From assembly GCA_010671965.1 (NCBI GenBank), contig JAAHIC010000036.1, positions 1 through 14,395 on the forward strand: 14,395 nucleotides of DNA, given 5' to 3'. A program made the position numbers and the translations under genes. Numbering within the stretch: position 1 is the first letter of the stretch; every line of letters starts with the position of its first letter. Source of the stretch: Leptolyngbya sp. SIO4C5 (lineage in GTDB: Bacteria > Cyanobacteriota > Cyanobacteriia > Phormidesmidales > Phormidesmidaceae). The notes beneath the pieces are model-generated. The model did no database searches. It had not been told where the DNA came from and saw only the letters and a program-made list of their open reading frames with translations. This document shows, piece after piece, positions 8,480-14,395 of the stretch.

Positions 8480-9205
8480 ATGGGATCGCTCTCTGCTGCC
8501 GAACTGCTGACGCTCTGGGAACAAGGACTCTCCCAGCCAGATTACCAGCGGGCGCTGCTGCTGCTGGCCGCCGCCTATCCAGAGGAAGGCTGGCCGCAGC
8601 TGGCCCGGCTCAGTCTGGGCCAGCGAGACGGGCTGCTGCTAAACCTGCGGGAACAGCTCTTTGGCCCCCGAATTGTTAGCGTTGCCACCTGCCCCCACTG
8701 CGGCGATCGCCTAGAGCTGGTGTTTACGGCTGCCGATGTGCGTCAACCCGCCGCTGATCTGCCGCTGACGGTGGAAACAGCGGGCTATAGGGTAGACTTT
8801 CGGCTGCCCAACAGTGAAGACCTAGCGGCGATCGCCTCCCAGGTAGATCTAACCGCCGCTACCCGGCAGCTCCGCCAGCGCTGTCTCCAGTCGGCCCATT
8901 ATCAAGCCCAACCCGTACCGACCACCGATCTGCCCCAATCCGTCACAGCGGCTATTTTGGCTCAGATGGAAGCAGCTGATCCCCAGGCGGATATTCGTTT
9001 GGCCTTAGACTGTCCTGCCTGCGCTCACCACTGGCAGCTTGTCTTCGACGTGGTGAGTTTTTTCTGGGCTGAGCTAACTGTCTGGGCCAAAAGGCTGCTG
9101 CAAGAGATTCACCTGATCGCCACAGCCTATGGCTGGCCTGAAGCCGACATCCTTGCCCTCAGCTCCCAGCGCCGCCAGCTCTACCTGGAGATGATTTACG
9201 GATGA
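8480..9205 (+). CDS. T4-type baseplate-like protein with two CxxC pairs
   Basis: A 241-residue protein that I link to the T4 baseplate (gp26/gp28-like) family found in cyanobacterial and other CIS loci. The N-terminal part (1-63) is helical and Leu-rich. CPHC (71-74) in VATCPHCGDRLELVF and CPAC (178-181) in LDCPACAHHWQLVF sit in matching beta contexts and probably join to bind one zinc ion, although they are 104 residues apart. The C-terminus, with LLQEIHLIATAYGWPEADIL and the following SSQRRQLYLEMIYG, matches the family's helical end (HxIAxxYGWxExDIL ... RRxxYLxxI). It starts 2 bases after the tube stop and overlaps the next gene by 4 bases. An assembly or baseplate role is inferred from position and the C-terminal motif; no enzymatic activity is suggested. 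Confidence 0.7.
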   Translation: MGSLSAAELLTLWEQGLSQPDYQRALLLLAAAYPEEGWPQLARLSLGQRDGLLLNLREQLFGPRIVSVATCPHCGDRLELVFTAADVRQPAADLPLTVETAGYRVDFRLPNSEDLAAIASQVDLTAATRQLRQRCLQSAHYQAQPVPTTDLPQSVTAAILAQMEAADPQADIRLALDCPACAHHWQLVFDVVSFFWAELTVWAKRLLQEIHLIATAYGWPEADILALSSQRRQLYLEMIYG

Positions 9206-9963
9206 GCTACCTGCAACACATTGCCGCCAAAGCCCTCAACCGCGTTCCCACCCTACAGCCTCGTCTGGCCGCTCGGTTCGAGCCTATTGCGCCTGCAGCG
9301 AACTTAACCGAAGACGCCTCAGCAACCGACCGTCCCGCCGCGATCGCCCCTGCTGTCTCGCCGCTGCCGCCGCCGTCTCCTGCTCCTCCCGCTCACCCCT
9401 CTCCGTCGCCCGTCTCTCCTCCCGTTCCTTTACCCGCCGCCGCTTCCCCTGCTTCTCCGCCGCTCACCCCGGCTCAGACTCACCCCCCGCTTCCTCTAGA
9501 CCCACCGAAGACGCCAACGCGATCGCTCCTGGCTCAAAACCCGCCCCGGCTTGCCGCTGCCTCCCCCCCTGCTGCTCTCTCCTCACCTCCCCTGGCGGCT
9601 CCTGCTGCTGACCCCGCTTCCCCCCTCGTGCCGCCCGCGCCGCTCGTGCCGCCAAATCTGTCGCTGACGCCGCTGCCTGCCGCTGCCCCCAGTTCTCCCC
9701 CCGCTGAGAATTTAGCCGTTGACACAGCCCTCGCGCCGCCGCCCCCTTCACTTGTTCCCCCCTCGCCGCCACTGGCCGTCCCCCCTGCTCGTCGCCCTGC
9801 TCCCCCGCCCATCCAAATCACCATTGGCCGCGTTGATATTCGCGCTACTCCCCCCCCGGCTTCGTCCCCTCAGCCCGCCCGCGATCGCCCCCGTCCGCCT
9901 CATCTCCGCCTTGAAGACTACCTCAACACCCGCCGTGCCTCGACGACTGGAGGCCAATCATGA
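9202..9963 (+). CDS. Proline-rich CIS-associated protein
   Basis: A 253-residue protein built from three parts. A short N-terminal segment (MSYLQHIAAKALNRVPTLQP, 1-20) is followed by about 160 residues very rich in Pro, Ala and Ser (about 40-203), with no predicted fold. A conserved-looking C-terminal tail contains IQITIGRVDIRA (204-215) and LRLEDYLNTRR (235-245). The tail motif (V/I-xV/I-TIGR-V/I-D/E-V/I-RA ... LxDYL) recurs, from memory, in small proteins next to Pvc16-type genes in CIS clusters, so the ends are probably docking segments joined by a flexible tether. Both borders are 4-base ATGA overlaps. The Pro codons are mostly CCC, CCG and CCT, making the coding strand strongly pyrimidine-rich. 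Function is unknown; no signal peptide is visible. Confidence 0.7.
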   Translation: MSYLQHIAAKALNRVPTLQPRLAARFEPIAPAANLTEDASATDRPAAIAPAVSPLPPPSPAPPAHPSPSPVSPPVPLPAAASPASPPLTPAQTHPPLPLDPPKTPTRSLLAQNPPRLAAASPPAALSSPPLAAPAADPASPLVPPAPLVPPNLSLTPLPAAAPSSPPAENLAVDTALAPPPPSLVPPSPPLAVPPARRPAPPPIQITIGRVDIRATPPPASSPQPARDRPRPPHLRLEDYLNTRRASTTGGQS

Positions 9964-11186
9964 GTACCGCCCTGGCTATCGGAGCTGTGACTGCTATTCT
10001 CAAAGGTCTGCTGGATAACCGCCTCGCCACCGCCTCCGGCGATCTGGGTGGCAGCGCCCCTGCTGTCACGGTGCAGGCTCCCGACCTGGTTGTGCCCCCC
10101 GATGCCAGCACGGATGTAGACAGGCTTAATCTGTTTCTCTATCAGGTGACGCCTAACCTGGGCTGGCGCAATGTTGGCTATCCGGCCCGTGATTCCCAGG
10201 GCGATCGCGTTAGCTGTCCGCCCCTAGCGCTCAACCTGCACTATCTGCTCAGCGCCTATAGCCGGGTCGATTTTCGGGCTGAAATCATGCTAGGGTACGG
10301 GATGCAGCTTTTACATGAGCTAGGTGTTTTGCCCCGCGAGCTAATTGGGGCGCGGCTGGTCGCTTTGACCGATCCGCCAGAAAATGTGCTGGCGGTTTCC
10401 TCGCTGGCTCAGCAGATTGAGATGCTCAAAATTACGCCAGAAGCCCTCAGCACCGAAGAAATTTCTAAACTGTGGGCCGCCTTTCAGACTAACTATCGGC
10501 CTACTGCGGCCTACCAGGTTTCGGTGGTGCTAATTGAGAGCGAGTATCCGGCGCGGGCTGCCCTGCCGGTGCGAGCAGCGAATTTTAGGGTGTTGCCTTT
10601 CAAGCGTCCGGTGATTGCCGCCGTGCAGCCGCAAATCCTGGAACCGGGGGATAGCTTGACTCTCACCGGGCAAAATCTCAGAGCCGATGAGCTGCGCCTC
10701 CGCTTTGGGGCGGAACCACTGGTCACGCCGGCTGAGGCGGATGTGACTAACCGCCAAATTTCGGCCATACCACCTGCTGGGTTACTGGCGGGTGTCAATG
10801 TGGTGCAGGTGTTGCACCTGATTGATTTTGGCACTTCTAGTCCTTCGGAACCGCATCCAGGCTTTGAGTCTAATACCGTCGCTTTCATGCTGCGGCCCAC
10901 CATTACGCCGCCTGCTAGCGTCAGCGCTGGCAGCGATCTGAGCCTAGCCGTGGCGCCGCCTGTCGGTCGCAATCAGCGGGCTGTCTTGCTGCTGGGCGAT
11001 CGCGCTCTGACGGTTCCCCAGCGCTCCCAGTCCGACCCGCCCACCACGGGCACCCTGACGATTCCTATCCCCGACGACTTCACCCCAGACACCTACCTAA
11101 TTCGCCTACGGGTAGACGGGGCTGAGAGCCGCCTCACCCCAGACAGCGGGCCGTTCACCGGGCCAACGCTGCAGGTGACGCCATGA
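9960..11186 (+). CDS. Pvc16-like tail terminator/cap protein (DUF4255)
   Basis: A 408-residue protein with an N-terminal DUF4255 (Pvc16 N-terminal) domain at about 1-205. It shows the family pattern of an opening helix (ALAIGAVTAILKGLLDNRL), VDRLNLFLYQVTPNLGWRNV, PPLALNLHYLLSAYS and ML-GYGMQLLHELGVLPREL, then LWAAFQTNYRPTAAYQVSVV with LIES. In PVC/Afp-type systems this protein caps the tube and sheath at the distal end and sets particle length. Residues about 217-313 look like an IPT/TIG-type Ig fold (PVIAAVQPQILEPGDSLTLT ... GQNL ... NVVQVLHL), and 314-408 look like a second Ig-like beta domain. C-terminal Ig additions occur in some Pvc16 homologues. The gene overlaps both neighbours by 4 bases, indicating translational coupling with the ATPase gene. 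Confidence 0.88.
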   Translation: MSTALAIGAVTAILKGLLDNRLATASGDLGGSAPAVTVQAPDLVVPPDASTDVDRLNLFLYQVTPNLGWRNVGYPARDSQGDRVSCPPLALNLHYLLSAYSRVDFRAEIMLGYGMQLLHELGVLPRELIGARLVALTDPPENVLAVSSLAQQIEMLKITPEALSTEEISKLWAAFQTNYRPTAAYQVSVVLIESEYPARAALPVRAANFRVLPFKRPVIAAVQPQILEPGDSLTLTGQNLRADELRLRFGAEPLVTPAEADVTNRQISAIPPAGLLAGVNVVQVLHLIDFGTSSPSEPHPGFESNTVAFMLRPTITPPASVSAGSDLSLAVAPPVGRNQRAVLLLGDRALTVPQRSQSDPPTTGTLTIPIPDDFTPDTYLIRLRVDGAESRLTPDSGPFTGPTLQVTP

Positions 11187-13141
11187 CGATGACAGATGAG
11201 CGCGACTGGCAAACGGTGAATCAGCAGGCTTTGGCGACTGCTCTAGAGGAAATTCGGCAGCAGCTACAGCGCTATATCGGCCAGCCCACCCCAACTGAGC
11301 CTAAAGCTGCTTTCAACGTCGAGCCACTGTCTCTATGCAGTCAGTCAGAATCTCCCTCAGCCCTACAGTATCTGTCGGCTGTTTTTCGGCTGACCCCTTT
11401 TGAGCGCCAGATCTTACTGCTTTGCGCTGGCGTGGAACTGAGCGCTGCTTTAGCTCAGCTTTGCAGCGAGGCTCAGGGAAATTGCCAGTTTGCCTACCCC
11501 ACGTTTAGCCTGGCGCTGGCCGTCTTTCCGGCAGCCCACTGGAGCGCGATCGCCCCCATCTCCCCCCTGCGCCGCTGGCGGCTGATTGAGCTGGTAGACA
11601 GCGATCGCCTCACCCAGAGCCGCCTGCGGATTGACGAGCGCGTGCTGCACTATTTGATCGGCGTGCCCTACCTAGATGAGCGCCTACAGGGTTTAATTCA
11701 GCCGGTTGCTGTTCCTGCGCCGCTGCTGCCCTCCCGCCAGCCTTTAGCCCAGCGAATTGTCGAGGTTTGGCAAACGCAGACTCAGGCAGTGCCGATTGTG
11801 CAGTTTTGTAGCCGGACGGCAGCAGAGCCGCTGGCGATCGCCGCTACCGCCTGCCAGCAGTTGGAGGCCAAGCTTTATGCGCTGCGGGGCACGGATATTC
11901 CGGCTGCGATCGCTGAGCGAGAAGCCCTAGCCCGCCTCTGGGAGCGAGAAGCGCTTTTAAGCCACGGCATTTTGTTTCTTGATGGCGAAGATCTCAGTTC
12001 TAAAGTGCTCAAGCAGACCGTCATTCCCTGGGCTGAGAGCCTGCAGGTGCGGCTAGCTATTTCTCATTCAGAACCGCTGTCTCTGGGCGATCGCCCCGTG
12101 ATGTATTTAGAAGTTGCCCCTTCTAGCTGGACAGAGCAGCGTCAGCTCTGGCAGCAGACTTTGCAACCTAGAGAACTCAACGGTCAGCTCGACAGCCTAG
12201 TTTCGCAGTTCCACCTCAGCCCTGCGGAGATTCAGTCCGTCTGGGCGGCGGTCGATCGCCAACCGGGTGACGCCGCTACCGCCCTGACTGAGCGCCTCTG
12301 GGATGCCTGCCGCCTGCGATCGCGGCCCCGGCTGGATCATTTGGCCCAGCGCCTCCTCCCCACGGCGACCTGGCGCGACCTGGTACTGCCAGAGCGAGAG
12401 CAGCAGATGCTGCAGGAAATTGCGGCTCAGGTGCGGCAGCAGGCCAAAGTGTATGACACCTGGGCTTTTTCCCGGCGGGGTGGGGCGGGTTTGGGCATTG
12501 GGGCTTTGTTTGTTGGGCCGAGCGGTACGGGCAAAACGCTGGCGGCTGAGGTGTTGGCCCATGAGCTGCGGCTGGATCTTTACCGGATTGATCTGAGTCA
12601 GGTGGTGAGCAAATATATTGGTGAGACGGAGAAAAATCTGCGGCAGGTGTTCGACGCGGCTGAGGCGGGGGGCGCTATTTTGCTGTTTGATGAGGCAGAT
12701 GCTCTGTTTGGCAAACGCAGCGAGGTGAAGGATGCCCACGATCGCTATGCCAATATTGAGGTGAGCTATTTGCTGCAGCGGATGGAAGCCTACCGGGGCC
12801 TAGCAATTCTGACGACGAATTTGAAAAAGTCAATTGATACGGCTTTTCTGCGACGGCTGCGTTTTTTGGTACAGTTTCCCTTTCCGGATGTGGCTCAGCG
12901 CCTAGAAATTTGGCGGCGCATTTTACCGCCCCAGTTGCCGACGCAAAGTTTAGATTTTACTCAGCTAGCGCGGCTCAACGTCACGGGGGGCAATATTCGC
13001 AATATTGCTCTCAACGCGGCTTTCTTAGCGGCTGACGAGGATGCATCCCTACAAATGCGTCATCTGCTGCGGGCGGCGAAGACGGAATATATCAAGCTGG
13101 ATAAGACGCTCACAGATGCGGAGGTGGGCGGCTGGATTTAA
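11183..13141 (+). CDS. CIS AAA+ ATPase (Pvc15/Afp15-like)
   Basis: A 652-residue AAA+ ATPase of the type found in nearly all extracellular CIS loci, where it acts in particle assembly or loading. The C-terminal AAA domain (about 400-640) is complete: Walker A GPSGTGKT at 445-452, SKYIGETEKNL pore/alpha region at 476-486, Walker B ILLFDEAD at 499-506, sensor-1 Asn in ILTTNLKK at 542-549 and candidate arginine fingers at R557/R558. The N-terminal ~330 residues (LTPFERQILLLCAGVELSAA, then an LDEGxD-like ILFLDGED at 263-270) look like the N-domain plus a degenerate, non-catalytic AAA module, as usual in this family. The start overlaps the Pvc16 gene by 4 bases; a second ATG two codons later is possible. 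This is the last CIS gene present, and its end overlaps a gene remnant on the other strand. Confidence 0.93.
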   Translation: MTMTDERDWQTVNQQALATALEEIRQQLQRYIGQPTPTEPKAAFNVEPLSLCSQSESPSALQYLSAVFRLTPFERQILLLCAGVELSAALAQLCSEAQGNCQFAYPTFSLALAVFPAAHWSAIAPISPLRRWRLIELVDSDRLTQSRLRIDERVLHYLIGVPYLDERLQGLIQPVAVPAPLLPSRQPLAQRIVEVWQTQTQAVPIVQFCSRTAAEPLAIAATACQQLEAKLYALRGTDIPAAIAEREALARLWEREALLSHGILFLDGEDLSSKVLKQTVIPWAESLQVRLAISHSEPLSLGDRPVMYLEVAPSSWTEQRQLWQQTLQPRELNGQLDSLVSQFHLSPAEIQSVWAAVDRQPGDAATALTERLWDACRLRSRPRLDHLAQRLLPTATWRDLVLPEREQQMLQEIAAQVRQQAKVYDTWAFSRRGGAGLGIGALFVGPSGTGKTLAAEVLAHELRLDLYRIDLSQVVSKYIGETEKNLRQVFDAAEAGGAILLFDEADALFGKRSEVKDAHDRYANIEVSYLLQRMEAYRGLAILTTNLKKSIDTAFLRRLRFLVQFPFPDVAQRLEIWRRILPPQLPTQSLDFTQLARLNVTGGNIRNIALNAAFLAADEDASLQMRHLLRAAKTEYIKLDKTLTDAEVGGWI

Positions 13142-13218
13142 AGCAATTTAGGACTGTCTAGCTCTTGGAGTTGCTGCTTGATACGACCGCTGAGAACAGC
13201 ATACTTATACCGACTCAT
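13138..13218 (-). pseudogene. Remnant of a HepT-like (HEPN) gene start
   Basis: On the minus strand an ATG at 13218 opens 26 codons reading MSRYKYAVLSGRIKQQLQEL then DSPKLL and a TAA that lies inside the last codons of the CIS ATPase gene. The first 20 or so residues resemble the N-terminus of HepT-like HEPN ribonuclease-toxin proteins (pattern: Y-x-V/L-L-x-x-R-I-x-x-x-L-x-x-L), which are commonly encoded directly after a small MNT nucleotidyltransferase such as the one at 13531-13899 on the same strand. The remaining ~90-110 residues, including the catalytic Rx4-6H motif, are missing. I read this as a toxin gene cut off at the boundary of the CIS operon. The match rests on a short segment recalled from memory, so it could also be a chance small ORF. 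Confidence 0.5.
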
Positions 13219-13514
13219 GGTTTTACAGCTACAGATTAGACCCCTCCCAACCTCCCCTTGCTAAGGGGAGGTGCCGCAGGCGGTGGGGTGCCGATAGGTA
13301 GTGCTAGTTCACCGACTCATGGTTTTACAGCTACAGATCAGACCCCTCCCAACCTCCCCTTGCTAAGGGGAGGTGCCGCAGGCGGTGGGGTGCCGATAGG
13401 TAGTGCTAGTTCACCGACTCATGGTTTTACAGCTACAGATCAGACCCCTCCCAACCTCCCCTTGCCAAGGGGAGGTGCCGCAGGCGGTGGGGTGCCGATA
13501 GGTAACGCTAGTTC
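13209..13514. repeat. Tandem array of three 102-bp repeats with internal hairpins
   Basis: Three nearly identical 102-bp units start with ACCGACTCATGG at 13209, 13311 and 13413; only about four bases vary between them. Each unit contains a perfect 9-bp hairpin, CCTCCCCTT and AAGGGGAGG around a 3-base loop (13251-13271, 13353-13373, 13455-13475), and a longer imperfect pairing of CCCCTCCC with GGTGGGG. The core resembles a dispersed, hairpin-forming repeat widespread in cyanobacterial genomes (from memory). The period is a multiple of three, so an open frame runs through it without being a gene. The array fills the gap between the ATPase gene and the nucleotidyltransferase gene. The lack of a T-tract argues against simple intrinsic termination, but three successive hairpins could still hinder transcripts from either side. 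Confidence 0.92.
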
Positions 13515-13530
13515 ATAGAACTGGTATTAC

Positions 13531-13899
13531 TCATAGACGGATGCCTTCTTGGTGGATGCGCTCTAGTAGACTTGGCTGAGCGGCCTCACAGCGCACTAAG
13601 TCAACTTCAAACCCTTTTACTTGGCAAAGTAGAGTCCCTACCGCCTGGCAGTACTGTTCCAGCGGTAATCCATAGACGGCTAGGTCAATGTCTGAATGCT
13701 CATCGACTTGCTCAGGCGTGAGCAACGAACCAAATAAGAAAACCTCTCGTACGCCAAACTGCTGCTTGAGTGTCTTAGCCGCTAGATGAGCCTGGATCAT
13801 TCCTGCCTGCTGCCGCTCGTAGCTATGACGGCGATCGCGCGCTTGCTGTTGACGGGCATGAGCGACAAAGGCTGACAGGTCTGCTTTTGATAATGCCAT
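13531..13899 (-). CDS. MNT-type nucleotidyltransferase (MntA-like antitoxin)
   Basis: A 122-residue minimal nucleotidyltransferase. The core FGVREVFLFGSLLTPEQ followed by HSDIDLAVYGL contains the GSx(n)DxD motif (G-S and the D-I-D pair) of the pol-beta/MNT superfamily, and GFEVDLVRCEAA supplies the third acidic strand. An N-terminal Gln/Arg-rich helix precedes it. Proteins of this type are usually the antitoxin of HepT/MntA pairs, adding AMP to the HEPN toxin (known for the family). The stop overlaps an ATG (ATGA at 13534-13531), as if a partner gene once followed, but that frame ends after eight codons at the edge of the repeat array. I chose the ATG at 13899 over a TTG five codons earlier because MALSK... 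resembles family N-termini; no strong Shine-Dalgarno is seen. Confidence 0.82.
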   Translation of the reverse strand: MALSKADLSAFVAHARQQQARDRRHSYERQQAGMIQAHLAAKTLKQQFGVREVFLFGSLLTPEQVDEHSDIDLAVYGLPLEQYCQAVGTLLCQVKGFEVDLVRCEAAQPSLLERIHQEGIRL

Positions 13900-13953
13900 A
13901 CGATACGAGATCAAATTTCCTGCTGTCTTGATTTTAAGAGCAGTTAACTATCA

Positions 13954-13970
13954 GGCGGGCATTGCCCGCC
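13954..13970. repeat. Short GC-rich hairpin, GGCGGGC-ATT-GCCCGCC
   Basis: A perfect 7-bp stem with a 3-base loop lies between the end of the small gene at 14000-14263 and the nucleotidyltransferase start. Its GGGCAATGCCC core (minus strand) looks like a short palindrome often dispersed in cyanobacterial genomes. No T-tract follows on either strand, so it is not a standard terminator, though it is placed where the minus-strand upstream gene would end. Confidence 0.65.
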
Positions 13971-13999
13971 CGATGCTATTGGCTGTCTCTCGCTAGGGG

Positions 14000-14263
14000 T
14001 TACTCTAGGCGCACTAGCTTGACCAGCAGGCTCATGACGTGACCTGCATCCGGGGTGATGATGATCCGATCGCCGGGGATGCTGATGGCGTTTGTCCAGC
14101 GGGCGAACTCGGCATAGTGCAGGGTGTGCAGGTGCAGCTTGGTGCGCTCGACTAGGGGCGGCGGGCCGATGAGAATATGGCGGATGGGTTGGCGATCGCC
14201 GTCACTAGGAACTGTCAGCTCAGCCGGGAGGGGCTGAGCCGGATCTGGGCCATGTTGGAACAT
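14000..14263 (-). CDS. Small conserved-looking cyanobacterial protein, unknown function
   Basis: An 87-residue protein. The start was set at the ATG at 14263 because CGGAG (14275-14271) gives a Shine-Dalgarno 7 bases upstream; a longer frame to 14335 would run through a palindrome and add only a basic, low-complexity leader. A loosely ordered N-terminus (MFQHGPDPAQPLPAELTVPS) precedes a compact alpha/beta part: IRHILIGPPPLVERTKLHLH, then LHYAEFARWTNAI, and a C-terminal GHVMSLLVKLVRLE. The pattern ILIGxPxxVxxTxxxLHxLxYAExxxW ... VMSILxxxxRxE recalls a family of short cyanobacterial proteins of unknown role. No membrane segment, metal site or catalytic motif is evident. It may be cotranscribed with the nucleotidyltransferase gene 100 bases downstream, but a hairpin lies between them. 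Confidence 0.68.
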   Translation of the reverse strand: MFQHGPDPAQPLPAELTVPSDGDRQPIRHILIGPPPLVERTKLHLHTLHYAEFARWTNAISIPGDRIIITPDAGHVMSLLVKLVRLE

Positions 14264-14277
14264 GGGGTTTCTCCGTT

Positions 14278-14370
14278 TTTTTGGGTTTACAGGTTCCCTG
14301 TGTCCCAGGTGCGATCGCCGTTGGCGGGTTTTCACACCTGGGTTGGTTGTCAGGGAAGGAAACCCAAAAA
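14278..14370. repeat. 93-bp multi-armed imperfect palindrome upstream of the small gene
   Basis: Four nested arm pairs line up in order. TTTTTGGGTTT (14278-14288) pairs with AAACCCAAAAA (14360-14370); TTCCCTG (14294-14300) with CAGGGAA (14351-14357); CCCAGGTG (14304-14311) with CACCTGGG (14335-14342); CGCC (14316-14319) with GGCG (14323-14326). All arms are perfect; the interruptions between them are short and unequal. On the minus strand this would be a long hairpin in the leader, ending about 3 bases before the Shine-Dalgarno of the gene starting at 14263. It has T's on its left and A's on its right, so it does not act as an intrinsic terminator on either strand. It could be an RNA structure or a small palindromic (MITE/REP-like) insertion. 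Confidence 0.8.
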
Positions 14371-14395
14371 TTTACCGCCCCGTTTGCCAGAGTGT

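Noticed and set aside
9464..9957. Several long minus-strand frames opposite the proline-rich gene
   Set aside because: They are mirror images of proline codons (Gly/Arg/Ala-rich products), with no start context and a real, coupled gene on the other strand.
5202..13141. Prophage or type VI secretion locus
   Set aside because: No capsid, portal, terminase, lysis or integrase gene and no TssB/TssC-type split sheath or Tss membrane genes; Pvc15- and Pvc16-like genes point to an extracellular/thylakoid-type CIS.
13251..13475. Repeat hairpins as an intrinsic bidirectional terminator
   Set aside because: Stems are strong, but no T-tract follows them on either strand; a transcription-hindering role stays possible but is not supported.
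13209..13514. Possible CRISPR array
   Set aside because: The whole 102-bp unit is repeated without distinct spacers, and only three copies exist; no cas gene is near.
13258..13518. 86-codon open frame on the plus strand
   Set aside because: It is only the read-through of the 102-bp repeats, whose period is a multiple of three; the product is a repeated low-complexity peptide without a ribosome-binding site.
14264..14335. Longer N-terminus for the small protein (111 residues)
   Set aside because: The extra 24 residues are basic and low in complexity and lie within the palindrome, while a good Shine-Dalgarno precedes the internal ATG at 14263.

Overview
The window is a piece of a cyanobacterial chromosome. 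HIP1-type octamers (GCGATCGC, e.g. 944-951) recur throughout. The carotenoid gene zds lies next to its usual cyanobacterial SRPBCC partner, and the SufA/IscA carrier and DUF6930 protein also have a cyanobacterial look. The exact genus cannot be read from the sequence; a filamentous or large-genome lineage is only a guess from the accessory content.

Left edge (1-490): a scar. The remains of an IS3-type transposase (plus strand) abut an internal fragment of a large Eco57I/PglX-like restriction-modification methylase (minus strand), which in turn abuts the end of a housekeeping gene.

Housekeeping block (490-4945): on the minus strand a DUF6930 protein, then zeta-carotene desaturase (zds) and an SRPBCC/START-fold protein spaced as one transcription unit. 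A 321-bp divergent intergenic region separates these from sufA on the plus strand, which ends at a clear intrinsic terminator (4919-4945).

Contractile injection system (CIS) operon (about 4990-13141, plus strand): sheath, inner tube, a four-cysteine T4-baseplate-like protein, a proline-rich protein, a Pvc16/DUF4255 cap-type protein and a Pvc15-type AAA+ ATPase. The last three junctions are ATGA overlaps, so the genes are probably translated as a coupled unit. Together they supply the tube, sheath, terminator and ATPase parts of a phage-tail-like injection machine. No spike, LysM adaptor, gp25, large baseplate wedge, tape measure, fibre or effector gene is present, so the machine must be completed from elsewhere in the genome if it is functional. 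The sheath is unusually long and carries three diverged internal repeats.

Right edge (13138-14395): a broken MNT/HEPN toxin-antitoxin-like pair on the minus strand. The MNT nucleotidyltransferase is intact. Its putative HepT-like partner survives only as about 26 codons that run into the end of the CIS ATPase gene, and a 3 x 102-bp tandem repeat carrying strong hairpins lies between the two. Beyond this are a dispersed-repeat-like hairpin, a small conserved-looking protein of unknown function, and a 93-bp multi-armed imperfect palindrome in that gene's leader. The CIS operon is thus flanked on its right by gene debris, which suggests it arrived by insertion or rearrangement.
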